Assembly (NCBI RefSeq): GCF_900113865.1
Contig: NZ_FOQY01000024.1
Coordinates: 1-64,000, forward strand
DNA length: 64,000 nt
From: Streptosporangium canum
GTDB lineage: Bacteria > Actinomycetota > Actinomycetes > Streptosporangiales > Streptosporangiaceae
Direction of reading: 5' to 3'
This document shows, one piece after another, positions 32,845-40,330 of the stretch. Position 1 is the stretch's first letter; each line of letters opens with the position of its first letter. The notes below the pieces were generated by a model. It made no database searches, was not told the origin of the DNA, and worked only from the letters and a program-made list of their open reading frames with translations. The translations under genes and the position numbers were made by a program.

Positions 32845-33615
32845 TCAGAGCGGGCGGGCCTCGCCGGGGCCTGCCAGCAGGTCGTCGATCACGGTGGAGA
32901 TGCCGTTCTCGACGGTGCACGCATAGTCGCCCACGGAGTACTCGCCGCCCAGGATCTCGACGACCTTGAGCTGCACGCCGTTGACCGAGAGCCCCGAGCC
33001 CAGCTCGACGTCGGCGGGTCCGAAGGACTTCCGTTTGAGCGTGAAGTCCTTCGAGGTGTCGCGGGAGACGATCTCGAAGGTCGTGAAACCGGGCCCGTTG
33101 GCCTCGGGCAGCGCGTGGACCTGCAGGTGGGGGTACATCGTCATGTCTGCCCAGGACTCGTTCGAGTGGCCGGCGTCGGGGGTCATCGAGATTCCGAAGA
33201 TCAGCTTACCGGCTCTCCTCACCGTGCCGGAGACGCCGCTCTCGCCGTCCGTGAGCTCGATCTCCGCGTACTGCTTGGGGTAGCCCCAGACCTCGCGGCC
33301 GAAGGCCACGCTCCACGGCTGGTCCTCGTACTCGAAGTAGTAGTTGACGCCCACGTGGTCCTTGTACCGGACCGGGATCACCACGCCGGAGTCGTAGAAG
33401 GCGCCCGGCGTCGCGTTGCCGAAGTCGGCGATCTGCACGACGAACCGGTCGTCGGCCAGCTCGAACGGGGTCGGCTCCAGCAGTGCCTCAAGGTTGGCGA
33501 CATCGCCCCGGCAGTACACCGACAGGCTCCGCAGGTCCTCGCACCAGTACGGCTGGTCCCCGCTCGGATAGCCGAGGTAGCCGAAGAAGTTCTTGACGTC
33601 GTAGTTCTGCTTCAT
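32845..33615 (-). CDS. acetoacetate decarboxylase-family protein
   Basis: 256 residues of the ADC superfamily. The Schiff-base lysine would be Lys114 in REVWGYPKQYAEI; classical ADC has two adjacent lysines (K115/K116), while only one is present here. Family members include decarboxylases but also aldolase-dehydratases, so the reaction is not settled. No signal peptide, so cytosolic. It sits between the ABC ATPase and the GntR gene on one strand, probably acting on a beta-keto acid derived from the imported substrate. Confidence 0.87.
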   Translation of the reverse strand: MKQNYDVKNFFGYLGYPSGDQPYWCEDLRSLSVYCRGDVANLEALLEPTPFELADDRFVVQIADFGNATPGAFYDSGVVIPVRYKDHVGVNYYFEYEDQPWSVAFGREVWGYPKQYAEIELTDGESGVSGTVRRAGKLIFGISMTPDAGHSNESWADMTMYPHLQVHALPEANGPGFTTFEIVSRDTSKDFTLKRKSFGPADVELGSGLSVNGVQLKVVEILGGEYSVGDYACTVENGISTVIDDLLAGPGEARPL

Positions 33616-33663
33616 GGTCAGTTTTCCCGTGGTTGTGATTCGGTCTCACGTCGGCCGGAGCGG

Positions 33664-34413
33664 TCAGTCCCGGCCGGCCTCGTGGATCTTGCGGAGAAAC
33701 GTCCTGAGTTCCGGCGCGCGGGGCGCGCCGAAGATCTCCTCTGGACGCCCCTGCTCCAGGATCGAGCCCTTGTGCAGGAAGCAGATCTTGGAGGAGATCT
33801 CGCGGGCGAAGGGCATCTCGTGCGTCGTCATCATCATCGTGATGCCGTCGGCCGCCAGCTCGCGGACCAGGTTGAGCACCTCGATCACCAGCTCGGGGTC
33901 CAGAGCCGAGGTGATCTCATCCAGCAGCAGCACCTGCGGCCGCATCAGCATGGCGCGGGCGATGGCCACCCGCTGCTGCTGCCCGCCGGAGAGCTGGTCC
34001 GGGTAGGCGCCGACCTTGTCCTTCAGCCCCACCCGTTCGAGCATGACGCGGGCGTCGGCCTCGGCCTGGTCCCTGGTCGCCACCCCCGCGCGCACCGGGG
34101 TGAGCGTGCAGTTCCTCAGCACCGTCATGTGCGGGAACAGGTTGAAGCTCTGGAAGACGATCCCGACCCGGCGGCGGAGTTTGACGAGGTCGACCCCCTC
34201 CCCGGAGACGACGTCCCCGTTCAGGGAGATCTGGCCGCCCTGGATCGTCTCCAGCCCGTTGACGCAGCGCAGGAGCGTCGACTTGCCCGACCCCGACGCC
34301 CCGATGAGGGTCACGACCTCGTGCCGGTCGACGGCCAGGTCCACCCGGTCGAGGACCGTGTGGTCGCCGTACTTCTTCGTGACCTGGTCGAGCTCCACGA
34401 ATGCGGTCGACAT
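33664..34413 (-). CDS. polar amino-acid-type ABC transporter ATPase
   Basis: 249 residues of the GlnQ/HisP class: Walker A GASGSGKST (38-46), Q-loop VFQSFNLFPHMTVL, signature LSGGQQQRVAIARA (about 143-156), Walker B VLLLDEITSALDP and H-loop THEMPFA. The T-to-I change in the usual DEPTSALD (here DEITSALD) is a minor variation. It energises the permease encoded just upstream and is probably cotranscribed with it. Confidence 0.95.
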   Translation of the reverse strand: MSTAFVELDQVTKKYGDHTVLDRVDLAVDRHEVVTLIGASGSGKSTLLRCVNGLETIQGGQISLNGDVVSGEGVDLVKLRRRVGIVFQSFNLFPHMTVLRNCTLTPVRAGVATRDQAEADARVMLERVGLKDKVGAYPDQLSGGQQQRVAIARAMLMRPQVLLLDEITSALDPELVIEVLNLVRELAADGITMMMTTHEMPFAREISSKICFLHKGSILEQGRPEEIFGAPRAPELRTFLRKIHEAGRD

Positions 34414-34417
34414 CGGC

Positions 34418-35521
34418 TCAGACCCCCTTCTTCCTCGTGCTCGACCGCGCGAGCAGGTAGTCGACGAGACGGGTCTGCGGGATCGTGATGAGGACGAACA
34501 GGAAGCACACGGCCGTCACCGCGGAGAGGTTGAAGTCGTTGGCCGAGTAGATCTTCGCCTGGCTGAACGCGTCGATGATGCCGACGACGATCACGAGGGC
34601 GGTGTCCTTCTGCAGCCCGATGAACGTGCTCAGCATCGGCGCCGCGATGTTCCGCGACATCTGCGGCAGGATCACGAACCTGAGGACGTCGGGCTGGGAC
34701 AGGCCCATGGAGAGCGCCGCGGAGGTCTGGCTCTTGTTGATGGACTCGATGCCCGCGCGGTAGAGCTCGGCGTTGTAGGCGCTGTAGGTCAGCGCCAGCG
34801 CCACGACCGCGTAGAGGATCGGGTCGCCCTCGCTGAGGATCGGCACCTCGGTGAGCGGGAGCCCGAAGCACACGAGGTAGATCAACACCACGGACGGGAT
34901 GCCGCGGAAGACGTCGATGTAGGCGATGCAGAGCGCCCGTACGGGCCAGAACCCCTTGCCGGGCAGCAGCCTGCCGACGGCGAGGAGGAGACCGAACACC
35001 ATCGCGAGGATCTGCGCGCCGATGGCGATCTGCACGTTGATCAGCAGCGCCTTGCCGATGTCCGCGGCGCTCTTGACCATGAACTCGCCGTTGAGGAACG
35101 TCTTCTGCACGGCGCCGTCGTTGGTGAAGACGAGCAGGCCGGCCAGCGAGACGATCGCGATGAAGGCGGTCAGTCCCAGCGAGGCGATCGACGCGTTCCT
35201 CGACCGCGCGGCGGCCACGCGTGCCGCGACGTGCCGACCGGCCGCCCATTCCTGGTCCGACAGGCTGCTGCCGCGGTAGGCGGCCAGCAGCGGGCCGCCC
35301 ACGATCACCGCCGGCAGCACGATCCCGAGGAGGATGCGGAGCGGTTGCCCCGCGGGCAGGGCCGCGCCGGCGAACGCGTAGCACACCACGACGGTGAGCA
35401 GGGCCAGGACCGCCGCGCCGCTGAGGTATCCGCGCGTGCTCAGGGGACGGGCGGGCTCGGAGGCGTCGTCGCCGGGGGCGGGCCCGCCCGTCGTCCGTGC
35501 GCCGGATGCCTGGACGTTCAT
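34418..35521 (-). CDS. amino-acid-type ABC transporter permease with extended N-terminus
   Basis: 367 residues, about 120 more than a typical HisM/GlnP permease. The extra N-terminal part holds two or three spans. The core permease has the EAA-like loop AELYRAGIESINKSQTSAALSMG and LPQMSRNIAAPMLSTF. Only one permease gene is present, so it probably works as a homodimer. It begins 2 nt after the binding-protein stop. Confidence 0.93.
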   Translation of the reverse strand: MNVQASGARTTGGPAPGDDASEPARPLSTRGYLSGAAVLALLTVVVCYAFAGAALPAGQPLRILLGIVLPAVIVGGPLLAAYRGSSLSDQEWAAGRHVAARVAAARSRNASIASLGLTAFIAIVSLAGLLVFTNDGAVQKTFLNGEFMVKSAADIGKALLINVQIAIGAQILAMVFGLLLAVGRLLPGKGFWPVRALCIAYIDVFRGIPSVVLIYLVCFGLPLTEVPILSEGDPILYAVVALALTYSAYNAELYRAGIESINKSQTSAALSMGLSQPDVLRFVILPQMSRNIAAPMLSTFIGLQKDTALVIVVGIIDAFSQAKIYSANDFNLSAVTAVCFLFVLITIPQTRLVDYLLARSSTRKKGV

Positions 35522-35523
35522 GA

Positions 35524-36396
35524 TCAGGCCGCCCAGTCAGGGAGCTTGCCGGGGTCCCCGCCCAGAATCGGGTTGAGCCACTTGTCCATGATCGCGTCCA
35601 GGGTGCCGTCCTTCTTCATGTCGGCGAGGATCTGGTCCACGACCTGGACGTTCGCCGATCCCTTGGGGAAGAGGGCGGCGACGTCGCCGCCGACGGGGTA
35701 GGCGCCGACCACCTGGAGCTTGCCGCCGGAGTTGGCGGCCCGCGGCATCACGGTGGCCGTGTCGTTCAGGGCGGCGTCGATCTGACCGGCGAGGACGGCG
35801 TTGAAGAGGTCGTCGTTGGAGCTGAACACCCGGAAATCCTTGGGCTTCAGGGTCTCCTGGACGTACTTGAGCTGCACCGAGCCGGCGAGCACGCCGACGG
35901 TGGCGTCCTTGATCGTCGAGGCCGCGAGGCTCGATCCGGTCTTGACCAGCACGCCGGTCCCGTAGGTGTTGTACGGGGTGGAGAAGTCGACGACCTTGCG
36001 GCGTTCCGGGGTGTCGTAGATGTCCCAGACCGCGAAGTCGAAGTTGGAGGACTTGGCGGTGACGAGCGCCTCGAACGAGGCGTTGACCAGATTGATCTTC
36101 TTCAGGCCCGCACGGTTGGCGATCTCGGCGTCGAGGCAGTACATGTAGCCGCCGTCCACGCTCTCCAAGGTGTTGCCCCGGTAGCCGGCCGGGAACGGCA
36201 GCGAGGCCGCCACGGTGAGCACGCCTTCCTTGATCGTGCTCAGCTTGTGGGTGGGCGGGTTCTCGGTGACCTCGCACTCTCCGAAGGACGATCCGCCCTG
36301 CGCGGTCGCGGTGGTCTCCTGGCCGCCGCAGCCGGCGAGCGCAACGAGCCCCGCAGTCAGTGCGACGGCGCTGCTGATCTTTAGTGGCCTCTTCAC
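35524..36396 (-). CDS. ABC transporter substrate-binding lipoprotein (amino-acid type)
   Basis: 290 residues with lipobox LAGC (Cys near residue 23) and a class-3 solute-binding fold: GVLTVAASLPFPAGYRGN, DFAVWDIYDTPERRKVVDFS and GVLAGSVQLKYV. It delivers its ligand to the permease at the membrane face. GTG 36396 follows AGGAAGG. The ligand is probably an amino acid or small organic acid, and the associated ADC/SDR genes make the latter more likely. Confidence 0.93.
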   Translation of the reverse strand: MKRPLKISSAVALTAGLVALAGCGGQETTATAQGGSSFGECEVTENPPTHKLSTIKEGVLTVAASLPFPAGYRGNTLESVDGGYMYCLDAEIANRAGLKKINLVNASFEALVTAKSSNFDFAVWDIYDTPERRKVVDFSTPYNTYGTGVLVKTGSSLAASTIKDATVGVLAGSVQLKYVQETLKPKDFRVFSSNDDLFNAVLAGQIDAALNDTATVMPRAANSGGKLQVVGAYPVGGDVAALFPKGSANVQVVDQILADMKKDGTLDAIMDKWLNPILGGDPGKLPDWAA

Positions 36397-36466
36397 GCTT
36401 CACCTTCCTCTGTTGGTCTGCTGCAGCGCCGGAACGGTCCGCACTGAGCCTCGGCTTTTGAAATTC

Positions 36467-36482
36467 CACTGATATTTCAGTG
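36467..36482. promoter_or_regulatory. palindrome upstream of ABC operon
   Basis: CACTGA-TATT-TCAGTG is a perfect 6-bp inverted repeat 70 bp upstream of the binding-protein start. It is a candidate operator for the FCD-GntR protein of this cluster. Confidence 0.4.
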
Positions 36483-36560
36483 ATGTGTGCGTCACCTTAC
36501 ACAGCCGTTGGGGCTTTGGCTAGAGATGCGGGAAATACTGCGTTGTCCGAGGTGGATCGA

Positions 36561-36625
36561 TGTGCGCGGTCCCTGGTCGCGGGAGATGGGCCGAGGTGTG
36601 CGGCCCCTGGCCGCGGGAGGCGGGC
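36561..36625. repeat. two imperfect ~30-bp repeats upstream of AlkZ-like gene
   Basis: The segment TGCGCGGTCCCTGGTCGCGG and its diverged second copy (CGGCCCCTGGCCGCGG) lie about 35 bp apart in the 318-bp gap 36397-36714. The rest of that gap shows only the two palindromes listed here. Confidence 0.55.
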
Positions 36626-36670
36626 GACCCGCGCCGGACGGGACCCCGCGTCACGGCCGGTCCGCTCAGC

Positions 36671-36697
36671 CGTACCTGCCGGCGGTTGTCAGGTACG
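36671..36697. promoter_or_regulatory. palindrome just upstream of AlkZ-like gene
   Basis: CGTACCTG and CAGGTACG are perfect 8-bp arms around 11 nt, ending 17 nt before the ATG. It could be an operator or an RNA hairpin that masks the leader. Confidence 0.5.
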
Positions 36698-36714
36698 GGT
36701 GCCAGCATGAACGC

Positions 36715-37806
36715 ATGGAAACCCTCACGACGCGACGCCTCAACCGCGCGACGCTGGCCCGTCAGATGCTCCTCGCGCGGGAAAGAAGCGATGTCGTCAC
36801 GGCGGTGGAACGGCTCGGCGGCATGCAGGCGCAGGAGGCCAGGCATCCGTTCACCGGCCTGTGGACGCGGCTGGAGGGGTTCCGCCGCGAGGACATGCAC
36901 CGGGCGCTGCACGACCGCCTCCTCGTGCGCGCCACGATGATGCGCGCCACACTGCACCTGATGAGCGCGGCCGACTACGCGGCGTTCCGCCTGACGCTGG
37001 GACCCGCGCTCGCCTCCGCGGCGACCGGCCGCGGCGAGCTGTTCGCGGGAGTGGACCTCGACAGGCTGCTGCCCGTGGCCCACGCGCTCCTCAAGGAACG
37101 GCCCCGCGACTTCAACACGCTGCGCGACCTGCTCCAGGCGGAGTTCCCCGAGGCCGGTGACCGCGGGCTCGGCTACGCCGTACGGACACAGCTGCCGCTG
37201 GTCATGGTGCCCACCGAGGACCGGTGGGCGTTCCCCCGGACGGCGGACTTCGCGCCGGCGGACGTCTGGCTGGGCGCGGAGCTGTCACGGGAGCCGGTCG
37301 AGGCGCTGGTGCTGCGCTACCTGGCGGCCTTCGGCCCCGCCACCGCCGCCGACGCGCAGACCTGGTCCGGGATCAAGGGGCTGCGCGCCGTGCTGGACGG
37401 CCTCCGCCCGGGGCTGCGCGTCTTCCGCGACGAGCGGGGCCGCGAGCTGTTCGACCTCCCCGACGCCCCGCGCCCGGACGAGGACGTCCCGGCCCCCGCG
37501 CGGTTCCTGCCCGACTTCGACAACCTGGTGCTCGCGCACGCCGACCGCACCCGGCTGATGGCCGAGGAGTATCGCGGGCGGCTCACCACCAAGAACCTCC
37601 GCGTGCGGGCCACGTTCCTCTGGGACGGATCCGTGTGCGGCACCTGGCGGATCGACCGCGAACGCGACACCGCCGTCCTGCGGATGACCCCCTTCGAGCC
37701 CCTGCCCGGCGGCGCCGTCTCCGACCTGACCGAGGAGGCCGGCGCCCTGCTGCGCTTCGCGGAACCGGACACCGCGACCCTGGACGTCCGGATCGAGGAC
37801 CCCTGA
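36715..37806 (+). CDS. AlkZ/YcaQ-like winged-helix protein, putative DNA glycosylase
   Basis: 363 residues of the HTH_42 superfamily. The QxQ motif that is catalytic in AlkZ and YcaQ glycosylases is present as MQAQ (Q38, Q40), after RLNRATLARQMLLAR, with the C-terminal beta domain (VRATFLWDGSVCGTW) typical of the family. Members unhook interstrand crosslinks or excise bulky alkylated bases, sometimes as self-resistance to a genotoxin. The ATG at 36715 is preferred; upstream sequence in this frame has poor codon bias. No biosynthetic genes for an alkylating agent are adjacent. Confidence 0.82.
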   Translation: METLTTRRLNRATLARQMLLARERSDVVTAVERLGGMQAQEARHPFTGLWTRLEGFRREDMHRALHDRLLVRATMMRATLHLMSAADYAAFRLTLGPALASAATGRGELFAGVDLDRLLPVAHALLKERPRDFNTLRDLLQAEFPEAGDRGLGYAVRTQLPLVMVPTEDRWAFPRTADFAPADVWLGAELSREPVEALVLRYLAAFGPATAADAQTWSGIKGLRAVLDGLRPGLRVFRDERGRELFDLPDAPRPDEDVPAPARFLPDFDNLVLAHADRTRLMAEEYRGRLTTKNLRVRATFLWDGSVCGTWRIDRERDTAVLRMTPFEPLPGGAVSDLTEEAGALLRFAEPDTATLDVRIEDP

Positions 37807-37839
37807 CACCCCGGGACGCCCGCGCCGTACGGCCGCTCG

Positions 37840-38751
37840 CTAGAGGTCCTCGGTGATGTCGGCCTCACTCGCCACCTGGTCGCCGGCCCAGTCCAGCAGC
37901 CGGCCGGCGGTCTGGAAGCGCCGGTCGGCCCGGGTGTCGCCGAGGATGACACCGATGAGCCGGTGGCCGTCGCGGTCGGCGGCGAACGACAGGCAGTAGC
38001 CGGCGGCCCGGGTGTAGCCGGTCTTGACGCCCAGGGCGCCGGGCGCCTTGCCGAGCAGCTTGTTGGTGTTGGTCCAGACGTGGGCCCGATGCGCCTTCGA
38101 CTTGCGTACGACGTGGCGCCGGGTGGAGGCGATGGTCCGCAACACCGGATCGCGGAGCGCGACGTCGGCCAGTTTGGCCTGGTCCTGGGCGGTGGAGTAG
38201 CCGGGACTCGGCTTGGGCAGCCCGTCGGAGTTGCCGTAGCGGGTGCCGGCCAGACCCAGGGAGCGGGCGGCGGCGTTCATCTTGGCCACGAACCTGCTCT
38301 CGCCCGGACCGTAGACGCGGGCCAGCGCGTGGGTGGCGTCCGCCCCCGAGGGGAGCATCGCCCCGTAGAGCAGCTCCCTGACGGTCAGGCGCTCACCGGC
38401 GCGGAGCGCCGCGGCGGTCGCGTCGTTCGTCGCCGCGTGCCGGACGTCACCGGCGTTGATCGTGACGATGTCGTTCAGCCCGGCCTCCCGTAGCACGACG
38501 TAGGCCGTCATGACCTTCGTCAGGCTGGCCACCGGCATCCGGCGGGTGGCCTGCTTGCTGAGATGGACCGTTCCCGTGCCGGGGTCGAACAGGTAGGCGG
38601 CCCGCGCGGGCACCGCCGGAACGGCCGTTTGGTGGGCGGCCGGCCGGACGAGCTGCTGGGCGCCCCGCTCGGCGTGGGCGGGCGTGGCGAGCCCGGTGGC
38701 CAGGGCGGCGAGAGTGGCGCAGACGATGAGACGGATTCCCCCGTTTTGCAT
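37840..38751 (-). CDS. D-alanyl-D-alanine carboxypeptidase (PBP5-like)
   Basis: 303 residues with a signal peptide (ends AHA near residue 27) and the serine-peptidase S11 motifs: SLTK (Ser76, Lys79), SGA at 135-137 in place of SxN, and KTG at 243-245. It trims the terminal D-Ala of peptidoglycan stem peptides outside the membrane. The SGA variant is frequent in actinobacterial members. There is no C-terminal membrane anchor, so it is likely soluble or loosely bound. Confidence 0.93.
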   Translation of the reverse strand: MQNGGIRLIVCATLAALATGLATPAHAERGAQQLVRPAAHQTAVPAVPARAAYLFDPGTGTVHLSKQATRRMPVASLTKVMTAYVVLREAGLNDIVTINAGDVRHAATNDATAAALRAGERLTVRELLYGAMLPSGADATHALARVYGPGESRFVAKMNAAARSLGLAGTRYGNSDGLPKPSPGYSTAQDQAKLADVALRDPVLRTIASTRRHVVRKSKAHRAHVWTNTNKLLGKAPGALGVKTGYTRAAGYCLSFAADRDGHRLIGVILGDTRADRRFQTAGRLLDWAGDQVASEADITEDL

Positions 38752-38890
38752 GGGGCCATGGTGACAGAGGTGACCGTCAATATGCGGATCTTGGGATTTT
38801 GGCTATTGAAACGTTGACATCCGCGCCGGATGGCGGAGATCGGGGTGGAAACCATCCTTACCAGGTTTGCTCGATTCGGGGAGAGATGAC

Positions 38891-39088
38891 ATGGCAGGAA
38901 AGTTCGTGATCACCAAGGACAAGCGCGGCGAGTTCCGCTTCAAACTCGTCGCGGACAACGGTCAGGCCATCGCGGTCAGCGAGGGCTACAACACCAAGGC
39001 GGCCTGTGTGAACGGCATCGAGTCGGTCCGCAGGAACGCTCCGGACGCGAAGATCGACGACTCGGCGCTCACCGCCGCCACGGTCTGA
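38891..39088 (+). CDS. YegP-like DUF1508 protein
   Basis: 65 residues with one DUF1508 unit (GKFVITKDKRGEFRFKLVADN; GYNTKAACVNGIESVRRNAP). GGGGAGAG lies 5 nt before ATG 38891. The small beta-beta-alpha fold is common, but its role is unknown. It has its own transcription unit and converges on the DedA gene with a strong hairpin between. Confidence 0.92.
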   Translation: MAGKFVITKDKRGEFRFKLVADNGQAIAVSEGYNTKAACVNGIESVRRNAPDAKIDDSALTAATV

Positions 39089-39093
39089 GTTCC

Positions 39094-39132
39094 GTGAGCC
39101 CGGCCCGCGCCACGCGGGCGGGCCGGGCTCAC
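39094..39132. terminator. strong bidirectional hairpin
   Basis: A perfect 15-bp stem (39094-39108 with 39118-39132) and a 9-nt loop between the convergent DUF1508 and DedA genes. The DedA stop codon lies inside the right arm. Confidence 0.8.
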
Positions 39133-39659
39133 ACGTTGGCGAGCTCCTCCGCGCGCTGTGCGGCCCGGCGCCGGCGACGCCGGTGGACGACGACGGCGAT
39201 CAGGGCGACCGCCGCCACGGCGGCCACGCCCGCTAGGAGCGGCGACTCGGCGGCCAGCCTCAGCCAGCCCCAGATCACCGAGTAGAGGCCGAAGGACGTC
39301 ACCGGGACCCAGGTCAGGCAGCCGAGCGCGCTGGCCACGACGTACCAGGGGTAGGAGATCCGCAGGGCCCCCGCCACCCAGGGCAGCGTGTGCCGCAGGC
39401 CGGGCACCCAGAAACAGCCGTAGACGGCGAGCGCGCCCCACCTCCTGACGGCGTTCTCGACCCTGAGGATGCTCTTCTCGCCGACCTTCCGGCCCAGGCG
39501 GGAGGCGTAGATCTTGGGGCCGAGCTTGTAGCCGACCCAGTAGTAGGCCTGGAACGCGCAGAAGAGGCCGATCGCGCCCAGGACCACCCAGAGCCAGAGC
39601 GGCATGCCCAGGACGGAGAGGGAGTTGGGGTCGGTGATGTCCGCCGCGAGAAGCCGCAT
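39129..39659 (-). CDS. DedA-family membrane protein
   Basis: 176 residues with four to five spans. VLGAIGLFCAFQAYYWVGYKLGPKIYASRLG and VYGCFWVPGLRHTLPWVAGAL follow the DedA/SNARE-associated pattern. Members act as phospholipid or undecaprenyl-phosphate scramblases. ATG 39659 has AAGGAGG about 9 nt upstream. At 176 residues it is a short member. Confidence 0.82.
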   Translation of the reverse strand: MRLLAADITDPNSLSVLGMPLWLWVVLGAIGLFCAFQAYYWVGYKLGPKIYASRLGRKVGEKSILRVENAVRRWGALAVYGCFWVPGLRHTLPWVAGALRISYPWYVVASALGCLTWVPVTSFGLYSVIWGWLRLAAESPLLAGVAAVAAVALIAVVVHRRRRRRAAQRAEELANV

Positions 39660-39808
39660 CCGACCATCCCTCCTTCGGTCCGCTGTCCGCATCCGATATT
39701 AGGACAGGCTTACCTGAATTAATACTGCGGGATCCCTGCAAGCGGACATCAAGCAGAGATCAACCATCACGGCATACACCTGTGAGTGACGAAGGAGAGG
39801 TGTCTGTC

Positions 39809-40330
39809 ATGAGTCCGCGGAGCAGTATCGCGCCGGTGGTGGCGAGTGGGACCGCAAGCGTCGTGAAGCTGCTGGTGGCCACGCTGGCCTTCATCGGAGC
39901 CTACGCGGGAGTGGAGACTTCTCACGTCGCCTCCGTCCAGGCGCCGGCGGGCGTGGCGGCGCGGACGCAGCCGGTGACCCTGTCGTCGGAGTCGGTGCCG
40001 GCCGCCACGGTGGAGGCCCCGGCCGCCGGCACGATCGCCGTCAGCGCCCTCGGCGTGTCCCGGCCGTGCCACCGGCCCTACCTGATCCGCAGCGTGATCG
40101 ACAACCCCCGGCCCGACAGCGCCCTCTCGTACGGCTGGCGCCTGCAGCGCTGGAGCACCACCACCCGGACCTGGCGGACCTACCTCACCAGCCACTCCGG
40201 CTTCGCCGGCCGGAGCCAGGCCGCCGAGTGGCAGCCGAGCGTGGTCGACAACCCCGGCTGGTACCGCGCGGAGCTGGCGGTGTCCGGCGGCGCCAGGCTG
40301 CGCAGCGCGAGATTCCTCGTCAGCTGCTGA
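39809..40330 (+). CDS. secreted or membrane-tethered protein of unknown function
   Basis: 173 residues. ATG 39809 has AAGGAGAGG 8 nt upstream. A long hydrophobic segment (VVASGTASVVKLLVATLAFIGAY, about residues 10-32) acts as signal or anchor. The mature C-terminal half contains RPCHRPYLIRSVIDNP, WRLQRWSTTTRTWRTY and a terminal Cys, possibly one disulfide. I recognise no family. It converges on the BTAD regulator and overlaps its end by 11 nt. Confidence 0.78.
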   Translation: MSPRSSIAPVVASGTASVVKLLVATLAFIGAYAGVETSHVASVQAPAGVAARTQPVTLSSESVPAATVEAPAAGTIAVSALGVSRPCHRPYLIRSVIDNPRPDSALSYGWRLQRWSTTTRTWRTYLTSHSGFAGRSQAAEWQPSVVDNPGWYRAELAVSGGARLRSARFLVSC

